Assembly (NCBI RefSeq): GCF_004794515.1
Contig: NZ_SSDF01000090.1
Coordinates: forward strand, 1-64,000
From: Microbacterium sp. A20
GTDB taxonomy: Bacteria > Actinomycetota > Actinomycetes > Actinomycetales > Microbacteriaceae
Reading direction: 5' to 3'
DNA: 64,000 bases
The position numbers and the translations under genes are program-made. Under the pieces are notes generated by a model that saw only the letters and a list, made by a program, of their open reading frames with translations, ran no database searches and was not told where the DNA came from. Positions within the stretch are counted from its first letter, which is position 1. Every line of letters starts with the position of its first letter. Positions 8,203 through 17,026 of this stretch are shown one piece after another.

Positions 8203-9249
8203 ATGAAGACCGCGCCCCTGCTCGCCGAGCGCCTCCGATCGCATCGTCTGAGCGCACCCACGCGCACGGTGACGGATGCGGCGCACCACATGCTCGCGGT
8301 GCAGAGTCAGGACTTCACCGCGGGCCGCTGGGCGCTCGCCGCGCGCACCCGAGGACAGGTGCGACTCCGGGATGTCGATCGCGCCTTCGATCGCGGCGAC
8401 CTGGTGCGGGGCTGGACGATGCGCGGAACACTGCACACCGTCCCGGCGCGTGACCTCGGCTGGATGCTCGAAGTCACCGCCGCCCGACAGCGGCAGCAGG
8501 CGGTCTCCCGTCACCGCCAGCTGGGCATCGATGACGATATGGTCGCGACGGCGGCGCGCGCGCTGACGCCGCAGCTGCGCGACGGCGGCCGCACGCGCGC
8601 CGAAGTGTTCGAGATCCTCGAGGGCGTCGGAATCGACCCCACGGGGCAGCGCGGCATCCACCTGCTCTTCACCCTCACGATCGACGGCCTCATCTGTCAG
8701 GGGCCCGTCGCGACGCGGTCGGGCATCACGAGGGACCAGCGGTTCGTGCTGGTCGAAGAGCACATCCGCGAGCACACGCGTCCGGCAGACCCGCTCGCCG
8801 AGCTGTTCGTGCGGTACATCGACGGACACGGACCGGCGGGTGTCACCGACTTCGCCTGGTGGTCCGGACTCACTCTCGGTCAGTCACGCGAGGCGGTCGA
8901 GCGCGCGGCGGGGCGGGTCGATGAGGTGGACGAGGGGCTGTTCGTGTCGCTCCAGCGCCCGCGGCGCGCGACAGGCGCCGCGACGGTCCACGCCCTCCCC
9001 GCGTTCGACGAGTACTACATCTCCTACGCCGACCGCACGACCGTGTGCGCACCCGAGCACCTCGCCATCGTCGGACCGGGCAAGAACGGCATGGTGCGGG
9101 CCACGATCGTCGAGAAGGGACGCGTCATCGGATGCTGGACGCACGCGAGCGCGACCCGCGACGCGCCACCGGAGCTGTTCGTGCAACCCGCAGATCCGGC
9201 AGCCGTGGAAGCTGCGCTGGCGCGATTCGCCCACTTCACCGGCGACTGA
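8203..9249 (+). CDS. Winged-helix DNA-binding protein, HTH_42 (AlkZ/YcaQ-like)
   Basis: This 348-residue protein belongs to the HTH_42 superfamily, which includes the AlkZ and YcaQ DNA glycosylases. Near the N-terminus Gln34-Ser35-Gln36 (AVQSQDF) sits where these enzymes carry their catalytic QxQ or QxD motif. WTMRGTLHTVPARDL and the C-terminal PAFDEYYISYADR are characteristic of the family. It may unhook or excise alkylated bases, but many members are uncharacterised and annotated only as winged-helix proteins. CATGAT six bases before the ATG suggests a leaderless mRNA. Confidence 0.78.
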   Translation: MKTAPLLAERLRSHRLSAPTRTVTDAAHHMLAVQSQDFTAGRWALAARTRGQVRLRDVDRAFDRGDLVRGWTMRGTLHTVPARDLGWMLEVTAARQRQQAVSRHRQLGIDDDMVATAARALTPQLRDGGRTRAEVFEILEGVGIDPTGQRGIHLLFTLTIDGLICQGPVATRSGITRDQRFVLVEEHIREHTRPADPLAELFVRYIDGHGPAGVTDFAWWSGLTLGQSREAVERAAGRVDEVDEGLFVSLQRPRRATGAATVHALPAFDEYYISYADRTTVCAPEHLAIVGPGKNGMVRATIVEKGRVIGCWTHASATRDAPPELFVQPADPAAVEAALARFAHFTGD

Positions 9250-9282
9250 GCGCGCCGCCGGCGACTGAGCGCGAGTCCGCGG

Positions 9283-10725
9283 CTACTCGCTCGCGTGCCG
9301 ACCGAGGAAGTTGTAGACCTCGTTGTCGTCGACGCCGGGGAACGCACCGCGGGGGAGCGGCGAGAACATGTGCGTGTGCACGCGAGCGCTCGGCCACGCC
9401 TTGCCGTTCCAGCGCTCGGTGAGTTCGGCCGAGGGTCGCCGGCAGCACGACTCGTCGGGGCAGGTCGACACGGCGCGATCGCTGGTCTCGCGGCCGCGCC
9501 ACCAGCGGGCGTCGTCGAACGGCACGCCGACCGTGATGGAGAACTCCCCCTCACTCGACGAGCCGGTCTGCGTCGAGCACCAGAACGTGCCGGAGGGCGT
9601 GTCGGTGTACTGGTGGTGCTCCGTGGTGCGGTTCTGCTGTGTGAACGCGGCACGCGCCTGGAATTTGCGGCACACCCGCTGTCCCTCCACCGCGCCGGTC
9701 ACGTCCATCGGCAGCGGCAGGCCGTCGTTCTCGTACACGCGGGTGATCGCGCCTGTGGCGTCCACGCGGAGAAAGTGCAGAGACATCCCGAGGTGCTGCG
9801 TGAGCAAGTTCGTCATGCGCATGCCCGCACCTTCGTGCGTCACGCCGAATGCGTCGCGGAAATCCTCGACCGCGAGGTTGCGATCCTTCTTTGCCTGCTG
9901 CAGGAACGCGACGGCGGCCGTCTCCGGCATCAGGCAGCACGCGGCGAAGTAGTTGATCTCGAGTCGCTGCTGGAGGAAATCGGCGTAGTCGGTCGGCGGT
10001 GTGTGCCCGAGGTAGCGGTGCGCCATGGCCTGCAGTGCCATCGAGCGCAGGCCGTGCCCGCCGGGGATAGACGCCGGCGGAAGGTAGATCCGCCCGTTCT
10101 CGAGGTCGGTGACCGATCGGGTGGAATGCGGCAGGTCGTTCACATAGATCAGCTCGAAGCCGAGCTTCTCGGCCATGATGCTCACCGTGCGGTGGGTGAG
10201 CGCACCCTGCACGTGACCGGCGGCCTTCAGGTGCTTCTCGGCGAGCTTCTCGATCTCGGGGAGGTAGTTGTTCTGCGCGCGCATGCGCAGCCGCATCTCG
10301 GTGTTCGCTCGCCGCGCCTCCTCCGGGGTGGCGATGGCTTCGCGCTCGCGGCGCTGCAGTTCGCGGTGCAGTCCGAGGACCGACTCGATCGTCTCGTCGC
10401 TCATGCCCTTGGTCACGCGCACCGGCGCGACGCCGAGCTGGCGGAAGACCGGGCTCTCCTGTGCGCGCTCGAGCTCGATCTCGAGGGCGGCGCGACGGTT
10501 CGGCGGCTCACCCGAGATGAGGTCGGTCACCTCGGTGCTCGTGGCGTGCGCGATCGCCTGCAGCAGCGACAGCTTGGGTTCGCGCTTGCCGTTCTCGATC
10601 AGGCTCAGCTGTGATCCGGCGACGCCGACCAGTGCGCCGAGCTCGTCGAGGGTGAACCCCTTCTCCAGCCGGTGGTGTCGGATGCGGTGGCCGAGAGTCG
10701 TGAGGTGAATGCCGGAGGACGCCAT
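9283..10725 (-). CDS. ramB: RamB-type regulator of acetate metabolism (XRE HTH + ImmA/IrrE-like)
   Basis: This encodes 480 residues. Residues about 11-66 are an XRE helix-turn-helix (FTLDELGALVGVAGSQLSLIE). A central IrrE/ImmA-like metallopeptidase fold carries AMAHRYLGH, a degenerate HExxH. A C-terminal DUF2083-like part has the cysteines CPDESCC. This layout and length match RamB of corynebacteria, which controls glyoxylate-cycle and acetate-activation genes. It is divergent from pckG, across 112 bases, so direct control of pckG is plausible. TACACT lies six bases before the ATG (leaderless pattern). Confidence 0.85.
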   Translation of the reverse strand: MASSGIHLTTLGHRIRHHRLEKGFTLDELGALVGVAGSQLSLIENGKREPKLSLLQAIAHATSTEVTDLISGEPPNRRAALEIELERAQESPVFRQLGVAPVRVTKGMSDETIESVLGLHRELQRREREAIATPEEARRANTEMRLRMRAQNNYLPEIEKLAEKHLKAAGHVQGALTHRTVSIMAEKLGFELIYVNDLPHSTRSVTDLENGRIYLPPASIPGGHGLRSMALQAMAHRYLGHTPPTDYADFLQQRLEINYFAACCLMPETAAVAFLQQAKKDRNLAVEDFRDAFGVTHEGAGMRMTNLLTQHLGMSLHFLRVDATGAITRVYENDGLPLPMDVTGAVEGQRVCRKFQARAAFTQQNRTTEHHQYTDTPSGTFWCSTQTGSSSEGEFSITVGVPFDDARWWRGRETSDRAVSTCPDESCCRRPSAELTERWNGKAWPSARVHTHMFSPLPRGAFPGVDDNEVYNFLGRHASE

Positions 10726-10837
10726 TCCTTGAGTGTAGCGAAAGAATCGTGGTTCTTATCGCCCGATTCGTCCGAAAGTCCGGCCGGAAGCGGAAGAAGA
10801 TAGGTGCAACGCCCCACAGTTCAAAGGAGCACACGTC

Positions 10838-12700
10838 ATGGCCTTCGCCGAAGTCTTCACCCCCCGCACGTCTCCCGTCGCACCGACGCGTACGTTCGGC
10901 GCGGCTCCGACGTATGACACCCCCGCCATGGCCGAGCTGGCCGCGTGGGTCGAGGAGATCCGCGCGCTCACCCAGCCCGACTCCGTGCACTGGGTCGACG
11001 GCTCCCGCGCCGAGAACGACTGGCTGCTGCGCGGCCTGGTCGACGAGGGCAAGCTCATCAAGCTCAATCCCGAGTGGCGTCCCGGTTCCTACCTCGCCCG
11101 TTCGCACCCCAGTGATGTGGCCCGCACCGAGGGGCGCACCTTCATCGCCTCCGAGCGCGAAGAGGATGCCGGCCCCACGAACAACTGGGCGGACCCCGCC
11201 GAGATGCACACCAAGATGGACGAGATCTTCGAGGGTTCGATGCGCGGGCGCACGATGTACGTCGTGCCGTTCTCGATGGGACGCGTCGGCGGCCCGCTCT
11301 CGCACATCGGCGTGCAGATCACCGACAGCGCCTACGCGGTCGCCTCGATCGGCATCATGACCCGCGTCGGCGACGCCGTCACGCGTCAGATCGCCGAGGG
11401 CGCGCCCTGGGTCAAGACGGTGCACACGGTCGGCGCCCCTCTCGGCCCGGGCGAGCAGGATGCCGAGTGGCCCTGCAACGACGACAAGTACATCGTGCAC
11501 TTCCCCGAGACGCTCGAGGTGTACTCCTACGGTTCGGGCTACGGCGGCAACGCGATCCTCGCCAAGAAGTGCTTCGCCTTGCGCATCGCCTCGGTCATCG
11601 CCCGTGACGAGGGCTGGCTCGCCGAGCACATGCTGCTCATCCGCGTGATCGACCCGCAGGGCAAGGCCTACCACGTCGCTGCGGCGTTCCCCTCGGCGTG
11701 CGGCAAGACGAACCTCGCCATGCTCAGCCCCACCATCCCCGGGTGGAAGGTCGAGACCCTCGGCGACGACATCGCCTGGATCCGTCCGGGCGAAGACGGT
11801 CGCCTGTGGGCGATCAACCCCGAGGCCGGCTTCTTCGGTGTCGCCCCCGGCACCGGCGAGTCGACCAACGTCACCGCGGTCGAGACGCTGTGGGGAAACA
11901 CGATCTTCACCAACGTCGCGCTCCGCCCCGACGGCGACGTGTGGTGGGAGGGTCTGACCGACGAGGCTCCCGCGAACCTGGTCGACTGGGAGGGCAACGA
12001 CTGGACGCCCGACTCCGGTCGTCCGGCCGCGCACCCCAACTCCCGCTTCACGGTGTCGGCGGCGCAGTGCCCGCAGATCTCCGACGACTGGGAAGAGGCC
12101 GTGCCGCTCGATGTCATCCTCTTCGGCGGGCGCCGCGCCAGCAACGTCCCGCTCGTCGTCGAGGCCACTGACTGGACGCACGGCGTCTTCCTCGGTTCGA
12201 ACATCTCGTCCGAGCGCACCGCTGCTGCCGAGGGCACGGTCGGTGAGCTCCGCCGCGACCCGTTCGCGATGCTCCCGTTCTGCGGCTACAACATGGCCGA
12301 CTACTTCGGTCACTGGCTGAAGGTCGGTCGTGGTCTGCGCTTCGACCGGGCGCCGCGCATCTTCCAGGTGAACTGGTTCCGCCGCGGTGACGACGGCCGG
12401 TTCCTGTGGCCCGGCTTCGGCGACAACTCGCGCGTCGTCGACTGGATCATCCGCCGCATCGCCGGCGACGTGCCCGCGGTCGACAGCCCGATCGGACGCC
12501 TGCCGCGCGTGGAAGACCTCAACCTCGACGGGCTCGACATCCCCGCCGCCGACCTCGACGAGCTGTTCGCCGTCGATGCCGAGGCGTGGCAGACCGAGGC
12601 CGACCTGACCGAGGAGTTCTACGACACCTTCGGCGACAAGGTTCCGGCGGCGCTGCGCGCCGAGCTGGCATCGCTGCGCTACCGCCTCGCGAAGGCGTAA
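10838..12700 (+). CDS. pckG: Phosphoenolpyruvate carboxykinase (GTP)
   Basis: This 620-residue cytosolic enzyme converts oxaloacetate and GTP to PEP, CO2 and GDP, the entry to gluconeogenesis. The P-loop FPSACGKTN begins at residue 284 with the reactive Cys288 typical of the GTP-dependent class. [12 protein letters not shown] and the C-terminal [18 protein letters not shown] block are also class-specific. Length is normal for the family. AAAGGAG precedes the ATG. It is divergent from ramB and downstream of the GapB-type GAPDH. A strong hairpin at 12711-12736 follows the stop. Confidence 0.96.
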   Translation: MAFAEVFTPRTSPVAPTRTFGAAPTYDTPAMAELAAWVEEIRALTQPDSVHWVDGSRAENDWLLRGLVDEGKLIKLNPEWRPGSYLARSHPSDVARTEGRTFIASEREEDAGPTNNWADPAEMHTKMDEIFEGSMRGRTMYVVPFSMGRVGGPLSHIGVQITDSAYAVASIGIMTRVGDAVTRQIAEGAPWVKTVHTVGAPLGPGEQDAEWPCNDDKYIVHFPETLEVYSYGSGYGGNAILAKKCFALRIASVIARDEGWLAEHMLLIRVIDPQGKAYHVAAAFPSACGKTNLAMLSPTIPGWKVETLGDDIAWIRPGEDGRLWAINPEAGFFGVAPGTGESTNVTAVETLWGNTIFTNVALRPDGDVWWEGLTDEAPANLVDWEGNDWTPDSGRPAAHPNSRFTVSAAQCPQISDDWEEAVPLDVILFGGRRASNVPLVVEATDWTHGVFLGSNISSERTAAAEGTVGELRRDPFAMLPFCGYNMADYFGHWLKVGRGLRFDRAPRIFQVNWFRRGDDGRFLWPGFGDNSRVVDWIIRRIAGDVPAVDSPIGRLPRVEDLNLDGLDIPAADLDELFAVDAEAWQTEADLTEEFYDTFGDKVPAALRAELASLRYRLAKA

Positions 12701-12710
12701 CCCCCAGACC

Positions 12711-12736
12711 GGTGCCGGTTCGGGGGAGCCGGCACC
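12711..12736 (+). terminator. Hairpin after pckG
   Basis: GGTGCCGG at 12711-12718 pairs perfectly with CCGGCACC at 12729-12736, with a ten-base loop, eleven bases after the pckG stop. The following bases (TTCAGG) are not a U-tract, so termination may be partial and helped by the next inverted repeat. Confidence 0.6.
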
Positions 12737-12763
12737 TTCAGGGCCTCGTGCCCTGCAAACCCG

Positions 12764-12822
12764 CGAAGGCGGGACATCAGAGACGAACCCATGGCTGAGT
12801 GGTCTCCGACGTCCCGCCTTCG
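12764..12822. repeat. 12-bp perfect inverted repeat between convergent pckG and ABC exporter genes
   Basis: CGAAGGCGGGAC at 12764-12775 is the exact inverse of GTCCCGCCTTCG at 12811-12822, with a 35-base spacer. It lies between two convergent genes and could act as a bidirectional terminator or be a dispersed intergenic element. No open frame covers it. Confidence 0.5.
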
Positions 12823-12844
12823 TGTTGCGTGTGCTCCGCCCCAT

Positions 12845-12928
12845 CGCCGAGACCCCGCTCTGTCGCCGAGACCCCGTGTTGCTGCGGTGAGTAGGCCGGG
12901 GCGTCGGCGACAAAGCGGGGTCTCGGCG
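12845..12928. repeat. Palindromic intergenic repeat (CGCCGAGACCCCG units)
   Basis: CGCCGAGACCCCGCT at 12845-12859 has its exact 15-base inverse at 12914-12928. A second direct copy of CGCCGAGACCCCG lies in between at 12864-12876. The element ends 14 bases before the stop of the ABC exporter gene. It looks like a REP-type intergenic element rather than a simple terminator. Confidence 0.6.
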
Positions 12929-12941
12929 GGAACGGCGTGCG

Positions 12942-14828
12942 TCAGGTGAGCAACTGGTGCCGGGCGAGGTCGCGATAGAGCGGCGTCGTCTCGACGAGCT
13001 CGGCGTGCGTGCCCTGACCGACCACGACGCCGTCCTGCAGCACCACGATCAGATCGCTGTCGACGACGGTCGAAAGACGGTGCGCGATGACGATGAGCGT
13101 GCGGTCGGTGGAGACGGCATCGATGGCCTCGCGCATCCGCTGCTCGTTCACGCCGTCGAGCGATGACGTCGATTCGTCGAGCAGCAGGATCGGTGCGTCG
13201 GTGAGCAGGGCGCGCGCGATCGCGAGGCGCTGACGCTCACCGCCGGAGAGCATGACGCCGTCCTCGCCGACGGGTGCCTCGATGCCGAGCGGGTTGCGCT
13301 CGAGCACGTCGCCGAGGTTCACGGCACGCAGCACGCGCTCGCAGTCGGCGTCGGAGGCTTCGGGTGAGGCGAGACGCAGGTTCTCGGCGAGCGTGCCCGC
13401 GAGGGTCGGTGCATCCTGCTCGACGTATCCGAAATTGGCGCGGAGGTCGTCACGCGGGTAGGTGCGCGCATCGTGACCGTGCAGGCGGATCGATCCGCCG
13501 GTCGGGTCGTAGAAGCGCTCGATGAGCGAGAGGATCGTGCTCTTGCCGGCGCCGCTGGGGCCGACGAGGGCGACGCGGGAACCGTGCGGAACGGCGAACG
13601 AGACTCCGCGGAGCACCTCGTGGTCCTGTACGGTCGGCGCCGCGTCCTCGGCGGATTCCAGATGCGCGTCGGCCAGCAGGTTCCGTGCTTCCTTGGCCGC
13701 GGCCTGGCGGGCTGCCACGACGTTCGCGGGGTAGTGGAAGCGCACGTCGCGGAACTCGATGGCGGGCGCGCCGGGGGCTGCGTCTTCGTGAGGGAGTGCG
13801 GCGGCGATGGCCTCGTCGTCCTGGGACTCCGTCGGCAGGTCGAGCACCTCCTGGATGCGCCCGAGCGCGCCGAGTGCCTGGTTCACCGAGGTGATGGCGC
13901 CGAAGGTCGTGGCGAGCGGCATCACGAGCAGGAACAGGAACATGATGAACGAGATCAGCGAGGCGATGGTGATCGCGCCGGCGGCCACCCGGAACCCGCC
14001 GACGCCGAGCACCACCAGCAGCGACAGCTGCAGCGCGATGCCGGAGACGGGCACGACCATCGAGGAGATCTTGGCGATGCGCACGCCGATGCCGTACGCG
14101 TCGGAGGCGAGCTCCGACACCGCGGCCGTCTCACGCTCGGTGGCCCCCGAGGCGCGGATAGTGCGGATCGAGCCGACCGCGCGCTCCACACCGGAGGCGA
14201 GCTCGCCGACCTTCTCCTGCTGGGCGGTCGAGGCGGTGCGGATGCGGCCGCTGAGCAGCACGACGACCGTGACGGAGATGCCGATCACGACGACGATGAG
14301 CAGCAGCAGGATCGGGTCGATCACGAGCATCGCGATCAGCGCGCCGAGGAACAGTACGGCGCTGCCGACGGCATCCGCGAGCCCCTGCGTGAGCACGGCG
14401 TAGAGGAGGGTCGTGTCGGTGCCGACGCGCGAGACGAGATCGCCGGTGCGGCGGGCGTCGAACTCGGAGGTCGGGAGGTGCAGGATGCGGGCGATCAGTT
14501 TGCGGCGACTCGAGAACACGACCGCGGTGCCGGTGCGCTGGAGCAGATAGTGCTGGAAGCCGGAGATGACGGACGACACGATCACGAAGCCGACCAGCAG
14601 CCACACGAGGATTCCGATGCCGGTGTCGGACTGCACCGCCTCGATGACCTGGCCCACGAGCAACGGCTGCACCAGCGAGGTGGCGGCACCGACGACGCTG
14701 AGCACGGCGACCACGATGAGGGTGCGCTTGTGTTCGAAGAGGAAGGGGAGGAGCTGGCGGAAGGTGGCGCGCGGGCCTTCGGGCTGTGCGCCACGTCCGC
14801 GGCGGCGTGCTGTCGCCGAACCGGACAT
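12942..14828 (-). CDS. ABC exporter, fused permease and ATPase (multidrug type)
   Basis: This is a 628-residue half-transporter. Residues about 25-330 form the six-helix ABC exporter membrane domain. Residues about 370-620 are the ATPase with Walker A GPSGAGKST, signature LSGGERQRLAIARAL, Walker B ILLLDESTS and the H-loop IAHRLS. It probably acts as a homodimer because no partner half-transporter gene is adjacent. Substrate is unknown; resemblance to lipid/multidrug exporters (MsbA/BmrA-like) is general. An Ala-rich insert of some 35 residues lies just before the Walker A region. GAGG precedes the ATG. Confidence 0.88.
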   Translation of the reverse strand: MSGSATARRRGRGAQPEGPRATFRQLLPFLFEHKRTLIVVAVLSVVGAATSLVQPLLVGQVIEAVQSDTGIGILVWLLVGFVIVSSVISGFQHYLLQRTGTAVVFSSRRKLIARILHLPTSEFDARRTGDLVSRVGTDTTLLYAVLTQGLADAVGSAVLFLGALIAMLVIDPILLLLIVVVIGISVTVVVLLSGRIRTASTAQQEKVGELASGVERAVGSIRTIRASGATERETAAVSELASDAYGIGVRIAKISSMVVPVSGIALQLSLLVVLGVGGFRVAAGAITIASLISFIMFLFLLVMPLATTFGAITSVNQALGALGRIQEVLDLPTESQDDEAIAAALPHEDAAPGAPAIEFRDVRFHYPANVVAARQAAAKEARNLLADAHLESAEDAAPTVQDHEVLRGVSFAVPHGSRVALVGPSGAGKSTILSLIERFYDPTGGSIRLHGHDARTYPRDDLRANFGYVEQDAPTLAGTLAENLRLASPEASDADCERVLRAVNLGDVLERNPLGIEAPVGEDGVMLSGGERQRLAIARALLTDAPILLLDESTSSLDGVNEQRMREAIDAVSTDRTLIVIAHRLSTVVDSDLIVVLQDGVVVGQGTHAELVETTPLYRDLARHQLLT

Positions 14829-14924
14829 GCGGGACCTCGATCTGGAGATGGTACTTCGACCGTACTTCGTGCGCGGCCGAATCCTATGGGCGGGCTGTAA
14901 GGGGGCGCGGTGCCGGTGCGGGCG

Positions 14925-15131
14925 TCAGGAGCGCCCGAACCGCCGGTGCGCGGCCTGCTTGCTCACGCCGAGCGCGCTCGCGATCGCCTGCCAGGAGTAC
15001 CCCTGGTTCCTGGCGCGGCGCACGTTCGCCTCTTCGGCGCGGGCGATCTCCTTGCGCGTCTCTGCGAGCCTGTGCAGTGCGGCCAACGGCTCGCTGCCAT
15101 CGTCCTGTGCGATCGCGGTCGGTAGCTTCAT
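14925..15131 (-). CDS. Small helix-turn-helix protein (68 aa)
   Basis: This encodes 68 residues: a charged helix followed by a helix-turn-helix (GYSWQAIASALGVSKQAAHRRF) close to sigma-70 region 4 or AsnC-type HTHs. An AGGAGGT ribosome site precedes the ATG at good spacing, so I regard it as a real gene. Such stand-alone HTH proteins are common in actinobacteria and mostly uncharacterised. It is divergent from the broken LD-carboxypeptidase gene across about 75 bases and may control it or itself; this is inference. Confidence 0.75.
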   Translation of the reverse strand: MKLPTAIAQDDGSEPLAALHRLAETRKEIARAEEANVRRARNQGYSWQAIASALGVSKQAAHRRFGRS

Positions 15132-15205
15132 GATGGACCTCCTGCGTCAATACTTGTTGACTGCTGCAGAAATGTCAATGTCTGTTGACGTGTGAGACTT
15201 GAGGG

Positions 15206-16236
15206 ATGCTGACCGCTCCGAAGCTCGTTCCCGGCGATCGCGTCGCCATCCTCTCGCCCGCGTTCGCGGCGCCCGCCGTCGCGCCGGAACTCCACGCACA
15301 GGCTCTGCGCCGCCTCGAGAAGCACACCGGGCTGATTCCGGTGGAGTACCCAACCACGCGTGAGCTCGACGCGAGCCCGCAGGCACGCGCCGCCGACGTG
15401 AATGCGGCGTTCGCCGACCCGGGCATCCGGGCGATCCTCACCCGATCGGCGGCGATGACCAGATCCTCGTCGTCCCGCACCTCGACCCGACGCTCCCGGT
15501 GGTCGATCCGAAGCCCTTCGTGGGCTACAGCGACAACACGAACATCCTCAACTGGCTCTGGGGTCTCGGCGTCCAGGGTTACTACGGCGGATCGACAGCC
15601 GTGCACCTCGGGCCCGGACCGCAGGTGGACAGCATCCACCTGCGGTCGCTGCGCGCGCTGCTGCTGGACGGCGGCGCGCTGGAGATCACCGAACCGGGGG
15701 AGTCGGAGGATGTCGGTCGGAGGTGGGCGGACCCGCGAGCGCTCGTGGAGTTCGGTGACCGCATCCCGACCGAGTCGTGGACCTGGGCCGGGCCCGCCGT
15801 GCGCGTCGAGGGCACGACCTGGGGCGGATGTCTCGAGGTGATCGATGGTCTCGCATTCGTCGACCGGCTTCCGGCGGCGGCGCAGCTCGAAGGGGCGATT
15901 CTGCTGCTGGAGACGAGCGAGGAGCGTCCGCCGGCCGGTTGGGTCTCACGGTGGCTGCGTGGTCTCGGGGAGCGGGGGATCCTCAGCGCGGTCTCTGCGG
16001 TCGTGGTCGCGCGTCCGCCGGTGAGCGACTTCGAATTCCACCCCGGTCCTGCGGAGGCTGCGGCGCTCCGCGCGGCGCAGCGGGACGCGGTCGTCGACGT
16101 CGTGACCCGGTACAACTCCGAGGCGGTCATCTGCGTCGGTCCACCGTTCGGGCACACGCGCCCGCAGTGGGTTCTGCCATATGGCGGCACGATGGTCGTC
16201 GACGGCGCCACGCGGACGATCGTCGCCGAGTACTGA
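15206..16236 (+). pseudogene. LD-carboxypeptidase (S66, LdcA/MccF family), frameshifted
   Basis: Two overlapping frames together make one S66 peptidase of about 343 residues. The first gives the N-terminus (PGDRVAILSPA, FADPGIRAIL). The second resumes with IGGDDQ and carries the nucleophile motif GYSDNT, the LLETSEE glutamate and the GHTRPQWVLPYGG histidine region. The switch occurs at 15440-15445, where one base appears to be missing between the codons for ILT and IGGDD. The rest of both frames is undamaged, so this is a very recent inactivation or a sequencing error. Intact members cleave L,D-peptide bonds in murein peptides or inactivate microcin C-like compounds. Confidence 0.85.
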
Positions 16237-16256
16237 TCGGAGCTAGACGGCGCGAC

Positions 16257-16265
16257 TTATCCACA
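16257..16265 (+). other. Single DnaA-box-like nonamer
   Basis: TTATCCACA is identical to the DnaA-box consensus. It stands alone between the LD-carboxypeptidase and antitoxin genes, without further boxes or an AT-rich stretch, so it is not an origin. It may be chance or a DnaA titration/regulatory site. Confidence 0.3.
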
Positions 16266-16317
16266 GATCCCTCTTTCGCGCATGTGCAGCGCATGCGATC
16301 TTGGAACGGTGGGTCGG

Positions 16318-16569
16318 ATGCTGCAGGTACGAAATCTCCCGGACGACGTTCACTCACGCCTAAAAGAACGCGCCGCCGCGGAGCGAATGTCGCTGTCCGA
16401 CTATGTCGCCCGCGAACTCGCGGACCTCGTGCAATACCGGACGAACGCGGAGATCATGGCGGCTGCGCGCGAGCGGTCGGCGAAGCAGGGAAGCGCGCTC
16501 ACGCGAGACCAGATCCTCGCGGCGCGTGACGCGGCTCGTGCCGACAGGGACGACGAGATCGCTCCGTGA
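16318..16569 (+). CDS. FitA/VapB-type ribbon-helix-helix antitoxin
   Basis: This encodes 83 residues. The N-terminus MLQVRNLPDDVHSRLKERA then MSLSDYVAREL is the ribbon-helix-helix DNA-binding fold of FitA-like antitoxins. The C-terminal part is charged, as expected for the toxin-binding tail. Four-base overlap (GTGA) with the PIN toxin gene confirms the pair. ATG 16318 starts at the conserved domain; GTG 16309 would add three residues. By analogy the antitoxin probably autorepresses from the AT-richer stretch at about 16250-16310. Confidence 0.85.
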   Translation: MLQVRNLPDDVHSRLKERAAAERMSLSDYVARELADLVQYRTNAEIMAAARERSAKQGSALTRDQILAARDAARADRDDEIAP

Positions 16570-16943
16570 GCACCGCGGTCGTGCTCGATGCCTCCGCGGC
16601 GATCGATGCCCTGTTGGGCGCAAGTGACTGGGTGCACGGTGACGACTTCCACGCGCACGCCGGACTCGACATCGAGGTGCTGTCGGTGCTGCGGCGGCAG
16701 ACGCTCTACGACGGTCTGCCCGCCCACCGTGCACGGGAGGCGCTCGACCTCTTCGGTGAGCTGCAGATCACGCGGCATCCGCTGCGCTGGCTGATACCGC
16801 GGATCTGGATGCTGCGAGACGATCTCACCGCCTACGACGCCGGGTATGTCGCGCTTGCCGAGGCCCTCGGCATTCCGCTGCTCACGCTCGACCGGAAGCT
16901 CGCGAAGACGGCGGCGCGCTACTGCGAGGTCATCGTCCTCTGA
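16566..16943 (+). CDS. VapC-type PIN-domain toxin
   Basis: This is a 125-residue PIN nuclease. Expected acidic residues are present: Asp9 in VLDASAAIDALL, the glutamate in DIEVLSVLRR, and the aspartates in TAYDAGYVALAEALG and LLTLDRKLAK. Such proteins cut tRNA or rRNA in a magnesium-dependent way and are held inactive by the upstream antitoxin. The GTG start overlaps the antitoxin stop. All key residues look intact, so the toxin should be active unless bound. Confidence 0.88.
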   Translation: MSTAVVLDASAAIDALLGASDWVHGDDFHAHAGLDIEVLSVLRRQTLYDGLPAHRAREALDLFGELQITRHPLRWLIPRIWMLRDDLTAYDAGYVALAEALGIPLLTLDRKLAKTAARYCEVIVL

Positions 16944-16980
16944 CGGGCGTCACGCCCGCGTGCTGATCTGAGTCCTGCGG

Positions 16981-17019
16981 GAGCGGCAGCCCCGACGCCG
17001 ACGCCGGCGGCTGCCGCTC
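16981..17019. terminator. Strong hairpin between convergent toxin and MFS genes
   Basis: GAGCGGCAGCC at 16981-16991 pairs perfectly with GGCTGCCGCTC at 17009-17019 around a 17-base loop. It lies between the vapC-like stop (16943) and the MFS stop (17027), so it probably serves both strands. Confidence 0.7.
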
Positions 17020-17026
17020 TCCGTGA

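Noticed and set aside
4730-8257. Very long minus-strand open frame of more than 1100 codons
   Set aside because: It is a high-GC shadow antisense to murQ, SDR and GAPDH genes; composition is Arg/Gly/Asp-rich without any domain.
12711-12928. CRISPR-like array in the pckG-ABC gap
   Set aside because: Repeats are few, inverted and unequally spaced, with no spacer pattern or cas genes.
16257-16265. DnaA box as sign of a replication origin
   Set aside because: A single nonamer, no cluster, no dnaA/dnaN/gyrB nearby and no AT-rich unwinding region.
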